Shown: positions 17,835 to 26,735 of the stretch, piece after piece | Position numbering within the stretch: position 1 is the stretch's first letter | Layout: the number at the start of each line of letters is the position of its first letter | Assembly: GCF_900100345.1 (NCBI RefSeq) | Contig: NZ_FMTT01000021.1 | Coordinates: forward strand, 1 to 64,000 | Reading direction: 5' to 3' | DNA length: 64,000 nt | Source: Paenibacillus tianmuensis | Lineage (GTDB): Bacteria; Bacillota; Bacilli; Paenibacillales; NBRC-103111 | Notes under the pieces: generated by a model | Told to the model about the DNA's origin: nothing | What the model saw: the letters and a program-made list of their open reading frames with translations, nothing else | The model's database searches: none | Translations under genes and position numbers: made by a program

Positions 17835-18797
17835 ATGCACAGTCATAACCATGGCGCTCATGCGCACGACCATGGACATGGTCACGGTCACCATCACGGC
17901 CATGGACACCATCATCACGATCATGCCCGGGATGGCAACAAAAAAGGGCTTATCACCGCTTTAATCATTACGTCGGGCGTTTTGCTGCTGGAGTTTTTCG
18001 GGGGGCTTTTCACGAACAGCCTGGCGCTGCTTTCGGATTCCGGGCATATGCTCAGCGATGCCGGCTCGCTTGCGCTCAGCTTGATCGCGCTCAGCTTCGC
18101 CGTGAGACCGGCTTCCCCGGCCAAGACGTACGGCTTTTTCCGCTTTGAGATTCTGGCGGCATTGTTTAACGGAATTTCGTTGTTTGTCATCGCCGGCTTT
18201 ATTATGTGGGAAGCGTACGGCCGCTTCTTTGACCCGCCGGAAGTCGCCAGCGGCTCGATGTTGGCGATCGCCTCCGTCGGACTGCTTGCCAACCTGCTCA
18301 GCGCGTGGGCGCTCATGCGGAAGGGCGACGTGAAGAACAACGTCAACCTGCGCAGCGCTTATCTTCACGTGCTCGGGGACGCGCTCGGCTCCGTCGGCGC
18401 CATTCTCGCGGGGCTGGTGATGATGGCCTTCGGCTGGTACGTCGCCGATCCGATTATCAGTGTGCTTGTTTCGCTGCTGATTCTTAAGAGCGCTTGGGGC
18501 ATTATCTCCCATACCGTGCACGTGCTGATGGAAGGAACGCCGGCCGGCGTCAGCCAGCAGGAAGTGAAACAGGCGCTGGAGAACATCAAGGGCGTGGTAA
18601 ACGTGCACGACCTTCACATCTGGACGATTACGTCGGGCCTCGATTCGTTCAGCTGCCACCTGCTGATCGAGGACGATCGGGAAAGCCAAGAGGTGCTGCA
18701 GCAGGCAATCAAGCTGATGGCGGAGCGGTTCAATATCCACCATGCGACAATCCAGATCGAGAACTCGGCTATACGCCACGAGGAATTGCGGGTATAA
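17835..18797 (+). CDS. czcD: Cation diffusion facilitator (CzcD-like Zn/Co/Cd exporter)
   Basis: Membrane antiporter that exports Zn(II) and similar ions in exchange for protons. The first ~36 residues are a His-rich metal-binding tail (repeated HGHGHHHGH). Six membrane segments follow, with the transport-site signature LLSDSGHMLSDAG in segment 2 and HVLGDALGSVGAI in segment 5. A cytoplasmic ferredoxin-like domain (VHDLHIWTITSGLDSFSCHLL) ends the 320-residue protein. The SmtB/CzrA-like operator upstream implies derepression by metal; no repressor gene is adjacent. The ion preferred cannot be fixed from sequence. Confidence 0.93.
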   Translation: MHSHNHGAHAHDHGHGHGHHHGHGHHHHDHARDGNKKGLITALIITSGVLLLEFFGGLFTNSLALLSDSGHMLSDAGSLALSLIALSFAVRPASPAKTYGFFRFEILAALFNGISLFVIAGFIMWEAYGRFFDPPEVASGSMLAIASVGLLANLLSAWALMRKGDVKNNVNLRSAYLHVLGDALGSVGAILAGLVMMAFGWYVADPIISVLVSLLILKSAWGIISHTVHVLMEGTPAGVSQQEVKQALENIKGVVNVHDLHIWTITSGLDSFSCHLLIEDDRESQEVLQQAIKLMAERFNIHHATIQIENSAIRHEELRV

Positions 18798-18855
18798 AAA
18801 CGGCCGTTTCTTCCCACATTAACAGCAACCCTGTATGTGGAAAGGATGACCAAGC

Positions 18856-19128
18856 ATGACCCGTTACGAATACGACTCCAGCCTTCAATCGCAAAATCCG
18901 GTCTCGCAAGCGCAAAATTCGGTGGAAAAGGCACATAACGCCGTAACTCAAGCGCAGAGCCATCCGTCCGCCCAAATGATCGAGCAGGCCGAAACGGCCG
19001 TGGAAAAAGCCGAGCGCTCGATCGCCCAAGCCGGGCATGACGAGAATAAGCCTGCCGTAGAGCAAGCGGATGCACAGCTTGCCGAAGACCAATCGGCTCT
19101 GCAAAGCTTGCAGCCGATGGAAGAATAG
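18856..19128 (+). CDS. Small Gln/Ala/Glu-rich protein
   Basis: A 90-residue soluble protein with no Cys or Trp and strongly biased composition (Gln, Ala, Glu, Ser). Repeats of the type SQAQNSVEKAHNAVTQAQ and QAETAVEKAERSIAQA suggest a long amphipathic helix or coiled coil. GGAAAGGATG lies upstream and a strong terminator follows 18 bases after the stop. I do not recognise the family. It may be cotranscribed with the metal exporter, 58 bases upstream. Composition resembles stress or spore-associated small proteins, but no function is claimed. Confidence 0.65.
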   Translation: MTRYEYDSSLQSQNPVSQAQNSVEKAHNAVTQAQSHPSAQMIEQAETAVEKAERSIAQAGHDENKPAVEQADAQLAEDQSALQSLQPMEE

Positions 19129-19145
19129 CGGCTGAAGCAAGTCTC

Positions 19146-19199
19146 AAGACCCGTTAGCTCCTCCTCTTTATGAGAGGTGGGGCCGACGGGTCTTTTTTC
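19146..19199 (+). terminator. Rho-independent terminator
   Basis: AAGACCCGT at 19146 pairs with ACGGGTCTT ending near 19193; an inner CCTCTTTATGAGAGG stem-loop stacks inside. Six T follow. It ends the exporter and small-protein transcript. Confidence 0.85.
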
Positions 19200-19314
19200 A
19201 GTTCGATGCAGCGTATAAACCTTTGTCGCCGCATCGCATTTGGCTTTTTCTTTGTGCTACAATGGGAGAATACGGCACGTGCTTTGAGGCACGCGAGGAA
19301 GAGGAGGACTGCAT

Positions 19315-20205
19315 TTGGAATCGTGGCAGTTAACGGCGGAGTTGATTTTGGACGAGAAGGCGGCGCTGAGCGAAGGTCCGGTATGGGATCACCGCAGCGG
19401 GCGGCTGCTGTGGGTCGATATCGAGGGAATGCGGATTCATCATTATGATCCGGTTCAAGGAACGGACCGTTCGATTCAGCTTGACCAGCGGGTCGGGGCT
19501 GCGGTGCCGAGAGCGGAGGGCGACGGTCTGGTGCTTGCGCTGGAGCATGGCTTCCATCTGTTCGATATCGCGACCGAGCGGCTGACGAAGCTCGCCGACC
19601 CGGAGGCGGGGCTTCCGGAAAACCGGTTTAACGACGGCAAGTGCGACGAAGCCGGACGCTTCTGGGCAGGGACGATGAACTGCGAGAACAGCGACCCGAC
19701 GGGGGCACTGTATTGTCTGGAGCCTGACGGGTCGCTGCGGAAGGCGATCGATGGCGTGAGCTGCTCCAACGGGCTCGGCTGGAGCCTCGACGGGCGTACG
19801 ATGTATTACATCGACTCGCCTACCAGGCAGGTCGTCGCGTACGACTACGAGCCGGCAGCAGGGGCGATCTCGAACCGGCGCACGGTAGTCACGATTCCGG
19901 AAGGTGAGGGCATTCCCGACGGTATGGCCGTCGATGGCGAAGGGATGCTTTGGGTTGCCCAGTGGGGCGGCTGGCGGGTGTCCTGCTGGAACCCGCAGAC
20001 CGGCGAAAGGCTCGGCTTCGTCCGCGTCCCGGCTGCGCAGGTGACCTCCTGCGCGTTCGGCGGTCCGGACTGGGACGAGCTGTACATTACGACGGCCCGG
20101 ACGGGGCTGAGCGAGGAACAGCTGGTGCAGCAGCCGCATGCCGGTGGCTTGTTTCGTGTCAAGACGGGCGTAAAAGGCAGACCGGCTTGCTTTTATGACG
20201 GATAA
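19315..20205 (+). CDS. SMP-30/gluconolactonase-like hydrolase
   Basis: A six-bladed beta-propeller of the SMP-30/LRE family, 296 residues, expected to hydrolyse sugar lactones using a divalent metal. Metal-site residues appear as Glu in LSEGPVWD, Asn in NRFNDGKCD, Asn in SCSNGLGWSLDG and Asp in IPDGMAVDGEGMLWVAQWGG. The TTG start at 19315 is placed by GAGGAGG eight bases upstream. It overlaps the next gene by 11 bases, so they are probably cotranscribed. The actual lactone is unknown. Confidence 0.88.
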   Translation: MESWQLTAELILDEKAALSEGPVWDHRSGRLLWVDIEGMRIHHYDPVQGTDRSIQLDQRVGAAVPRAEGDGLVLALEHGFHLFDIATERLTKLADPEAGLPENRFNDGKCDEAGRFWAGTMNCENSDPTGALYCLEPDGSLRKAIDGVSCSNGLGWSLDGRTMYYIDSPTRQVVAYDYEPAAGAISNRRTVVTIPEGEGIPDGMAVDGEGMLWVAQWGGWRVSCWNPQTGERLGFVRVPAAQVTSCAFGGPDWDELYITTARTGLSEEQLVQQPHAGGLFRVKTGVKGRPACFYDG

Positions 20206-20863
20206 CAACAGGACGATGGCAGGCGAAGACGTCTGGGGTGAGCGTCACCCGTTCATCCAGCAGATCGAGCGCCGCCTATTGCCGGAGCTGCGCATCAAGA
20301 GTGAGCAGCCGCACGATCCGATCGTCGTATACCGCGTGCCTGACCCTTGGCGGTTGGTGGGCGCGGGCAACTATGCGGCGGTTGTGGCGCATCCGGATTA
20401 CCCGGAGTATGTGGTGAAGATATATGCGCCGGGACGGCCGGGACTGGAAGAGGAGGCCGTGGTGTACCGTCGTTTGGGGCGGCATCCGGCATATTCGGAG
20501 TGCCTGTATTATGGCGACGGCTATCTGGCGCTCCGGCGGTTGAACGGCATCACGCTGTACGATTGCATCCGGAAAGGCATCCCGATCCCCCGGCAGGTGA
20601 TCGACGATATTGACGAAGCGCTTGCCTATGCGGTTAGCCGAGGGCTTCGTCCGCACGACATTCACGGCAAGAACGTCATGATGCGGGACGGCCGCGGCGT
20701 GGTGGTGGACGTGTCGGATTTTTTGAAGCCGGAGCCGTGCAGGATGTGGGACGATCTGAAGAAAGCGTACGATCGGTTCTACCTTCCGCCCTTGCGGCGT
20801 GTCCCGATTCCCGGCTTCGTGCTCAATGCGGTCCGGAAAGGCTACCGTTTGCTCAAAAGATAA
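20195..20863 (+). CDS. Small protein-kinase-like protein
   Basis: A 222-residue cytosolic protein with an abbreviated kinase fold. Visible landmarks are a glycine loop VGAGNYAAVVA, the ATP-binding Lys in YVVKIYA, a catalytic-loop-like HDIHGKNVMM (Asp then Asn), and a metal site VVVDVSDF in place of DFG. The activation segment is very short. It resembles the small Ser/Thr kinase-like proteins of Bacilli. The start overlaps the lactonase gene, and Spo0M follows 40 bases later. Whether it phosphorylates a protein or a small molecule is not known. Confidence 0.75.
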   Translation: MTDNNRTMAGEDVWGERHPFIQQIERRLLPELRIKSEQPHDPIVVYRVPDPWRLVGAGNYAAVVAHPDYPEYVVKIYAPGRPGLEEEAVVYRRLGRHPAYSECLYYGDGYLALRRLNGITLYDCIRKGIPIPRQVIDDIDEALAYAVSRGLRPHDIHGKNVMMRDGRGVVVDVSDFLKPEPCRMWDDLKKAYDRFYLPPLRRVPIPGFVLNAVRKGYRLLKR

Positions 20864-20903
20864 AAACAAAACTTTGGCGTACTTCAAGCGGGAGGCAAAG
20901 GCG

Positions 20904-21680
20904 ATGTCTATATTTAAGAAAGTGCTTGCAAGTGTAGGGATCGGTTCGGCGAAGGTGGACACGAGGCTGGAACATACGCAGGTTTCACCCGGAGAAACGC
21001 TCGGCGGAGTCGCGCATATTCAAGGCGGTCAATTGGAGCAGCAGATCGGGAGCATCTACGTGTATTTGAAAACGGAATACTTGAAGGAAGATGATGATGG
21101 TAAGAAAATGACCTATACCGCGGAGATCGCCAAATACCACATCACCGACGGCTTCCTTCTGCGGCCTGGCGACAGCTTTGAGATTCCGTTTGCGCTGGAG
21201 ATTCCCGAATACGCTCCGCTGACGCATCGGAACACGCCGGTCTGGGTGGAAACGGGCCTCGATATCGACAGGGCGATCGATCCGACCGACCGGGACCAAA
21301 TCGAGATCGTAGCCGGCCCGAACGTGCTTACCGTGATGGGGGCGCTGGATGAGCTCGGCTTCCGTCTCCGCGAGGTCACGAACGAATACGCGCCAAGCTT
21401 TGGCGGGCCGGCGCCTTTCGTGCAGGAGTTTGAGTACGTGCCGACGACACATTTTCGCCGCGCTCTTGATGAGCTTGAGGTGCTGTATTTCCCAAGGGGA
21501 GACGATCTGGAGTTGTTCTTACAGATCGACCGCCGTGCCCGGGGCTTCCGGGGAAGATACGAAGAACAAATGGGGCTGGACGAAAGCTTCGTCCGCGTGA
21601 CCATCCCGGGCGGCGAGCTGCGCCGGGGCTCGACCGTCGTTGCCGGGCAGCTGCAGGAACTCATTTCACGTTATTGTTAA
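20904..21680 (+). CDS. spo0M: Sporulation-control protein Spo0M
   Basis: Cytosolic arrestin-like protein of 258 residues that affects early sporulation and cell division in Bacillus. The start MSIFKKVLASVGIGSAKVDT and the segment THTQ-like LEHTQVSPGETLGGVAHIQG are typical. A C-terminal part (GFRGRYEEQMGLDESFVRV) matches the family's tail. GGGAGG lies 9 bases before ATG 20904; the frame remains open upstream inside the kinase-like gene. Cotranscription with the two genes before it is likely; a terminator follows. Confidence 0.9.
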   Translation: MSIFKKVLASVGIGSAKVDTRLEHTQVSPGETLGGVAHIQGGQLEQQIGSIYVYLKTEYLKEDDDGKKMTYTAEIAKYHITDGFLLRPGDSFEIPFALEIPEYAPLTHRNTPVWVETGLDIDRAIDPTDRDQIEIVAGPNVLTVMGALDELGFRLREVTNEYAPSFGGPAPFVQEFEYVPTTHFRRALDELEVLYFPRGDDLELFLQIDRRARGFRGRYEEQMGLDESFVRVTIPGGELRRGSTVVAGQLQELISRYC

Positions 21681-21696
21681 ACGAATCGATGGTCAG

Positions 21697-21732
21697 GAAG
21701 TTCGTTTCCTCGGGAAACGGGCTTCTTTTTTT
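21697..21732 (+). terminator. Rho-independent terminator
   Basis: GAAGTTCGTTTCC pairs with GGAAACGGGCTTC around a TCG loop, followed by seven or more T. It ends the spo0M transcript. Confidence 0.9.
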
Positions 21733-21743
21733 CATGGCGGCAA

Positions 21744-21773
21744 GCAGGAGAAGAATGTACGGCTAGCGAAAAA
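21744..21773 (+). promoter_or_regulatory. Possible SigH-type promoter
   Basis: GCAGGAGAA (21744-21752) and AGCGAAAAA (21765-21773), 12 bases apart, each differ at one specified position from the Bacillus SigH elements RNAGGAWWW and RNNGAATWW. Early-sporulation kinases are often SigH-dependent, which fits the gene downstream. This is a weak call from two short motifs. Confidence 0.3.
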
Positions 21774-21816
21774 TGTAAAGATTAGGATAATATCCGGACC
21801 TTAGGAGAGAATACAT

Positions 21817-24171
21817 ATGGCTGAACCGCAAGTAAATATACTGATTGTCGACGATCGGCCGGAACATTTGCTCGCTATGTCTTCCATACTGCAATCTCCT
21901 GATTATCGCATCGCCACCGCCAATTCCGGAGAGGAAGCGCTGCGGCAAGTGATGCAGGAGTCTTTCGCCTTAATTCTGATGGATATTGAAATGCCGGGAA
22001 TGAATGGCTTCGAAACCGTTAGCATGCTGAAATCGCAAGAGCGGTACAGGTCGATTCCCGTGATCTTCGTTACGGCGCTCAGTCAAGCGACGGAGCACAT
22101 GGTACGAGGCTATGAAATCGGAGCGATCGATTTTATATTCAAGCCGGTGCAGCCAGTTGTGTTAAAAGTAAAGGTCAGACAGTTCGCAGGCATCTACCGG
22201 GACCGCGAGCAGCTTAAGGCGCAAAAGGAGCTGATCACCCGGCGCACGATCGACCTGGAGCAGGCGCATGCCCAGCTTCTGGACAATACGGACAAGCTGC
22301 GACAGATGGAAGCGATGGCCCGGGCCATCAGCGAGACGTCGACCGATGCTTTCTTGACCGTCGATGTGCAGGGAACGATACTGTCGGCCAATCCCGCCGT
22401 CCGGCCGCTGTTCAGGTACAACCCGGAGGAACTGATCGGGAAGCCTGTGTGGCAGGTCGTGCCGTACACCGAGCGGCTGTTCGGCTCGGGGGAAAGCGGC
22501 TCCCTGCTGCCGGATTGCGGCACGAGGGAAGCGACGGACGTTACGGCCGTACGGCGCAGCGGCGGGACGTTCCCCGCCGAGCTGCAGATCGGAAGCGCCT
22601 GTATCGGCGACCGGACGATCTACGTCTGCTCGGTTCGCGACGTGACCGAGCGCAAAATGCAGTATATTCGCATGGAGCAGGCCGTAGAGCAGCGCACGTA
22701 TGCGCTGCGCGAAGCTAACGGAAGACTTCAGGCGGAAATCCGGCGCCGGCATCAGGTAACCGAGCAGCTGCTGCGATCGTATGACCGGATCAACGATATT
22801 TTGGAGAGCATCACGGACGCGTTTTACGCGCTTGACCATGACGGGGCGATCGTCTACATGAACCGTTCGGCCGAGCAGCGTCTCCGCATCGTGAAGGAGC
22901 AAGCGCTGGGCCGGCCGTTCTGGGATTATGCGCCGGTGGAGCGCTCGAAATGCTACGATTTGTTTCTTCGCGCAGCCTTGGAGCGAGCGCCGCAGCGGGC
23001 GGAATTTTATTCGAACCTGACAGAAAGCTGGGTCGAGGTGAGGGCTTTCCCGTCGTCGCTCGGCATCAGCTTATATATTCAGGATACGAACGAGCGGCGG
23101 CGCATGGAGCAGGATGTCCGGGAATCGCAGGAGCGGTTTTATACGATTTTTCAGGCGACGCCTTGTCTGATGGCGATTCAATCGTTAAGCGGCCGGACGT
23201 ATCTCGACGTCAACGAGAGCTGGATGAAGCATACGGGATACACGTATGAAGAAATGACGTCGGGAGCCGCCAATCTGCAGATGACGCTCTTCTCGGACGA
23301 AGGGCTGGTCGAGACGGCCCCCGTGGATTTCGCCGATACGGTGACGGACGTGAAGGTACAGTATGTAACCAAGGCGGGTGAGCGGCGGACAGGACTGTTG
23401 TCCACAGAGATCATTGAGACGCCGGATGTGCCGTGCGTGCTGGCGGTTATTACTGATATTACGGACCGGGTGGAGCTGGAGAGGGAAATGGCGCGGCTGG
23501 ACCGGCTGCATCTGATCGGAGAAATGGCCGCAGGCATCGCGCATGAAATCCGCAATCCGATGACGACCGTCCGCGGCTTTCTCCAACTGATGAGCGCGAA
23601 GAAAGCCCTTCCGCCCAAGGACATTATCGACGTCATGGTGGAGGAATTGAATCGTGCCAACGGGATTATCAGCGAGTTTTTGGCGCTGGCCAAAAACAAG
23701 ACCACCGACCGCCGTCCTCAAAATCTGGCTCAGGTGATCGAGGCCATCGGTCCGCTTATTCAAGCAGAGGCGACACTGGCTGATAAGCAGCTTCACCTGC
23801 GGCTCGATTCGTGTCCCGAGCTGGAGCTCGACGAGAAGGAGATGCGGCAGATGGTATTGAATCTCGCGCTGAACGGGCTCGAAGCGATGGACGCCGGAGG
23901 GCGGCTCGAAATCGCCACTTACACGGAAGAGTCGGAGGTCGTGCTGGCGGTCTGCGACCAGGGCCACGGCATGGACAAGGACGTACTGGCCAAGGTCGGG
24001 ACTCCGTTCTTTACGACGAAGGAGCGAGGGACGGGGCTCGGTCTGGCGGTCTGCTTCAGTATCGCCGCCCGGCACGGAGCCAAGCTGACGTGGCAGACCG
24101 GACCGGAGGGCACGGCATTCTATGTCCGGTTCGCGGTACCGCCTGAGCCCGTCGCCACGAACGACCCGTAG
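21817..24171 (+). CDS. Soluble receiver-PAS histidine kinase (sporulation-kinase type)
   Basis: A 784-residue cytosolic kinase without membrane segments. It opens with a receiver domain (1-120, acceptor Asp56 in LILMDIEMPG, Lys in FIFKPVQP), then a coiled coil, three PAS domains (about 170-280, 325-430, 440-555), and a HisKA domain with H-box IGEMAAGIAHEIRNPMTTVR near 575. The ATPase domain has NLALNGLEAMD, DQGHGMD and GTGLGLAV. The H-box resembles KinA-E sporulation kinases. An N-terminal receiver on such a kinase lets another kinase modulate it. TTAGGAGAG is the ribosome site. Confidence 0.9.
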   Translation: MAEPQVNILIVDDRPEHLLAMSSILQSPDYRIATANSGEEALRQVMQESFALILMDIEMPGMNGFETVSMLKSQERYRSIPVIFVTALSQATEHMVRGYEIGAIDFIFKPVQPVVLKVKVRQFAGIYRDREQLKAQKELITRRTIDLEQAHAQLLDNTDKLRQMEAMARAISETSTDAFLTVDVQGTILSANPAVRPLFRYNPEELIGKPVWQVVPYTERLFGSGESGSLLPDCGTREATDVTAVRRSGGTFPAELQIGSACIGDRTIYVCSVRDVTERKMQYIRMEQAVEQRTYALREANGRLQAEIRRRHQVTEQLLRSYDRINDILESITDAFYALDHDGAIVYMNRSAEQRLRIVKEQALGRPFWDYAPVERSKCYDLFLRAALERAPQRAEFYSNLTESWVEVRAFPSSLGISLYIQDTNERRRMEQDVRESQERFYTIFQATPCLMAIQSLSGRTYLDVNESWMKHTGYTYEEMTSGAANLQMTLFSDEGLVETAPVDFADTVTDVKVQYVTKAGERRTGLLSTEIIETPDVPCVLAVITDITDRVELEREMARLDRLHLIGEMAAGIAHEIRNPMTTVRGFLQLMSAKKALPPKDIIDVMVEELNRANGIISEFLALAKNKTTDRRPQNLAQVIEAIGPLIQAEATLADKQLHLRLDSCPELELDEKEMRQMVLNLALNGLEAMDAGGRLEIATYTEESEVVLAVCDQGHGMDKDVLAKVGTPFFTTKERGTGLGLAVCFSIAARHGAKLTWQTGPEGTAFYVRFAVPPEPVATNDP

Positions 24172-24266
24172 CCGATTCCTTCGGCGCAATGTATAAAAGC
24201 GGCTTCCGTTTTTCATATTAACTAGGGATAAGCTGGAAAAGAACGCGATCCAAGGAGGAACGACCC

Positions 24267-24707
24267 ATGTCCAAAAGCTTAACGGAAGTGCTGAACACCC
24301 AGATAGCGAACTGGAGCCTGCTGTTCATCAAGCTCCATAACTACCATTGGTATGTGAAGGGACCGCAATTTTTCACCCTGCATGCGAAATTCGAAGAGCT
24401 GTATAACGAGGCGGCCCTTCATGTGGACGATTTGGCCGAGCGGCTGCTGGCGCTCAAAGGGCAGCCGGTCGCCACCATGAAAGAAATTTTGGAGAAAACG
24501 ACCCTGCACGAGGCTTCCGGCAGCGAGAATGCCGAACAGATGGTCCGTTCCATCGCCAACGACTTCGGAACGCTGATCGGGGAGCTGAAGGAAGGGATGG
24601 CGATTGCCGAAGCGGCGGACGACGAGACGACCGGCGACATGCTGCTTGCGATCCACAGCGCGCTGGAGAAGCACGTTTGGATGCTGGAGTCGTTTTTGGG
24701 AAAATAG
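24267..24707 (+). CDS. dps: Dps-family ferritin-like protein
   Basis: Forms a dodecamer that oxidises and stores iron and protects DNA from peroxide. The 146 residues include the ferroxidase ligands in [24 protein letters not shown] (His, His, Glu) and the Asp/Glu cluster [11 protein letters not shown]. Length and the CxCx-free, Glu-rich helix set match Dps rather than bacterioferritin. CAAGGAGG lies 9 bases before the ATG. Regulation by PerR or SigB would be usual, but I saw no clear box. Confidence 0.93.
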   Translation: MSKSLTEVLNTQIANWSLLFIKLHNYHWYVKGPQFFTLHAKFEELYNEAALHVDDLAERLLALKGQPVATMKEILEKTTLHEASGSENAEQMVRSIANDFGTLIGELKEGMAIAEAADDETTGDMLLAIHSALEKHVWMLESFLGK

Positions 24708-24900
24708 CGTCCCGGATAAGGGGCATGGCGACTTGCGGATGGTGCAGGAAGCCGTGCCTTTTTTTGTCAAAATCGGCCTGATTGCGCGCTGCCGTTGTGT
24801 AATCGTCGCTTCGGCGGGAAGGCTTGTCGCATATACTGTAGAGCGGAACCCAGTCGGCAGACCGCTCGCGGCGCTGCTCAGCAAAGGAGTGACAAAAACA

Positions 24901-25179
24901 ATGAATGCGAGTCCGAATAAAGACGGGGAGCGTTTAATGAAGGTTGAAACCCGGCTCGAGAACATCGAAGTCGCCGTTACGCGCATGGAAGAAAAGCTGG
25001 ACAAGTGGCATGGCAACTATATATCCCGTGTGGAAATAAACGAGATGCTGCGCGCTCGCGACGAACGTCTCGAACGGATCGAAAAAGAACGGCTGGCCAA
25101 CAAGCAGCTTTACCCCGGCTGGATCAGTAGTCTCATTGCTTTTGCCGCATTGCTTGTTGCGTGGTTCCACAATAAATAA
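24901..25179 (+). CDS. Small coiled-coil membrane protein, XhlA-like
   Basis: A 92-residue protein: a charged helical region with heptad pattern (VETRLENIEVAVTRMEEKL, RDERLERIEKERL) and a single C-terminal membrane segment (WISSLIAFAALLVAWF) with a short HNK tail. This layout resembles XhlA-type holin-associated proteins of Bacilli. AAAGGAG is 11 bases before the ATG at 24901; an in-frame extension back to 24604 overlaps dps and is rejected. No phage genes surround it, so it may be a housekeeping or domesticated copy. Function is not assigned. Confidence 0.6.
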   Translation: MNASPNKDGERLMKVETRLENIEVAVTRMEEKLDKWHGNYISRVEINEMLRARDERLERIEKERLANKQLYPGWISSLIAFAALLVAWFHNK

Positions 25180-25230
25180 AGCAGGAATGAAAATCGCTCG
25201 GACAGGTCGCTTTTCCTTGCGTCGTTTGGG

Positions 25231-25404
25231 TATAATGGGATGAAAAGGGATGGGAGGCTCCGGCCCCTGGCCCTTATCTTCGAACGATTTCGCGTACCGT
25301 AGCGGGACTGCTTTGTGGGCAGCCGTAGAAGGACGACGATTAAGATCGTCCGGTTGCCCCGGAATTTAAATCAAGGACAAACGGATTGGAGAACGTGAAA
25401 CAGG
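25231..25404 (+). promoter_or_regulatory. Promoter and ~165-base structured leader of the methyltransferase gene
   Basis: TATAAT at 25231-25236 marks a likely -10. The leader to the ATG contains small stems, such as CTGC/GCAG around 25309-25323 and GGACGA/TCGTCC around 25332-25352. It matches no riboswitch class that I know. It could be an ordinary untranslated leader. Confidence 0.35.
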
Positions 25405-26604
25405 ATGCAAGAGCGGGAATTGACGGAGTTAACGGGCCGATTGTTTCAGGAGGGGACGCTGATCCAAGCGACGCTGAGCCAGGTGCGGCGAAGCGATCCG
25501 GACGGCTGCACGAAGGTAACGGTGAAGCCGGTACAGCTCAAGGGGGCTTTGCACTATCAATTCAGCTCCTTCTGCGGCCCGAAGGTGCTGCACGAAAATT
25601 TGGCCCCGGAAGCGGCGGAGGCGAAGCTGAACGCGCTGCTGGCCGAGCAGTTCCGGCAAGGGCTGCTGCAGACGGGTGAGGCGGATTATCAGGTGCTGGT
25701 CAGCAAGAAAGGCAAGCTTGGCATTCTCCGCAAGCCGCCGACCAAGCAAGCGGTGAGCGGAGCGCCCGCCCATAACCGGAAAAAGAACTATGTGCTGGAG
25801 GAAGGCGTTCTCGTTCCTTTTCTGATCGAGCTCGGAATTATGAACGCTCAGGGGAAGGTGCTTGCTCCGAAATACGACAAGTTCCGCCAAATCAACCGGT
25901 TTGTCGAAATGATCGCCGATATTTTGCCGCATTTGCCGAAGGACCGGACGCTCACCATCGTCGATTTCGGCTGCGGCAAGTCGTATTTGACGTTTGCGAT
26001 GTATCATTTTCTGAAGGAGATGCAGGGCTTCGACCTGCGCGTCGTCGGCCTTGACCTTAAGGAGGATGTGATCCGGCACTGCAGCGCGCTTGCGGAGAAG
26101 CTCGGCTATGACGGGCTGCGGTTCCTCGTCGGCGACATCGCCAAGTATGACGAGCTGCGGCAGGTCGACCTGGTCGTGACGCTGCATGCCTGCGATACGG
26201 CGACCGATGCGGCGCTGGAGAAGGCGGTTCGCTGGGGAGCCTCGGTCATCTTGTCCGTGCCTTGCTGCCAGCACGAGCTGTTCCAGCAGGTGCACAGCGA
26301 CGTGCTCGGCCCGCTGCTGCAGCACGGTATTTTGAAGGAGCGGTTTACCGCGCTGGCCACGGACGCGATCCGGGCGAAGCTGCTTGAGCTGGTGGGCTAT
26401 AAGACGCAACTGCTGGAATTCATCGACCTGGAGCACACGCCGAAAAATATTTTAATCCGGGCAGTTAGCAGCGTGCAGCCGCCGAAACCCGCCGAACGGG
26501 CCAAGCTGGCGGAGGAGTACCGGGACTTCCGGAATTTCCTGCAGGTGGAGCCCTATTTGGAACGGGCGCTGCAGGACAAGCTGGACCCGTGGCCAAAGCC
26601 GTAA
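25405..26604 (+). CDS. SAM-dependent methyltransferase (Methyltransf_32 type)
   Basis: Predicted methyltransferase of 399 residues. Residues 1-160 are a non-catalytic N-terminal part; the Rossmann domain starts with LTIVDFGCGKSYLTFAMY (motif I), then RVVGLDLKEDVIRHC, LRFLVGDIAKYD and VVTLHACDTATD. The conserved SVPCCQHELFQQ motif marks the Methyltransf_32 family, related to the catalytic domain of TRM13-type tRNA methylases. The tRNA link is an inference from that relationship. The ATG lies about 12 bases after GGAGAA; a strong terminator follows. Confidence 0.85.
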   Translation: MQERELTELTGRLFQEGTLIQATLSQVRRSDPDGCTKVTVKPVQLKGALHYQFSSFCGPKVLHENLAPEAAEAKLNALLAEQFRQGLLQTGEADYQVLVSKKGKLGILRKPPTKQAVSGAPAHNRKKNYVLEEGVLVPFLIELGIMNAQGKVLAPKYDKFRQINRFVEMIADILPHLPKDRTLTIVDFGCGKSYLTFAMYHFLKEMQGFDLRVVGLDLKEDVIRHCSALAEKLGYDGLRFLVGDIAKYDELRQVDLVVTLHACDTATDAALEKAVRWGASVILSVPCCQHELFQQVHSDVLGPLLQHGILKERFTALATDAIRAKLLELVGYKTQLLEFIDLEHTPKNILIRAVSSVQPPKPAERAKLAEEYRDFRNFLQVEPYLERALQDKLDPWPKP

Positions 26605-26627
26605 CGTAACCGCTATAAACAAGAGAG

Positions 26628-26660
26628 GGAATCCCATGTCATAAGCGGGATTCCTTTTTT
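26628..26660 (+). terminator. Rho-independent terminator
   Basis: GGAATCCC (26628-26635) pairs with GGGATTCC (26647-26654), followed by a run of T to 26660. Confidence 0.9.
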
Positions 26661-26735
26661 CAACCCTGTGCGGGGCAGCTGTGCTACAATGAGGCTGCTT
26701 GGATGTGAAACGAATCAACGGGAGGCGATACATCG

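Noticed and set aside
24901-25179. Phage holin/lysis module around the XhlA-like gene
   Set aside because: No lysin, tail or other phage genes lie nearby; only the layout of one small protein is similar.
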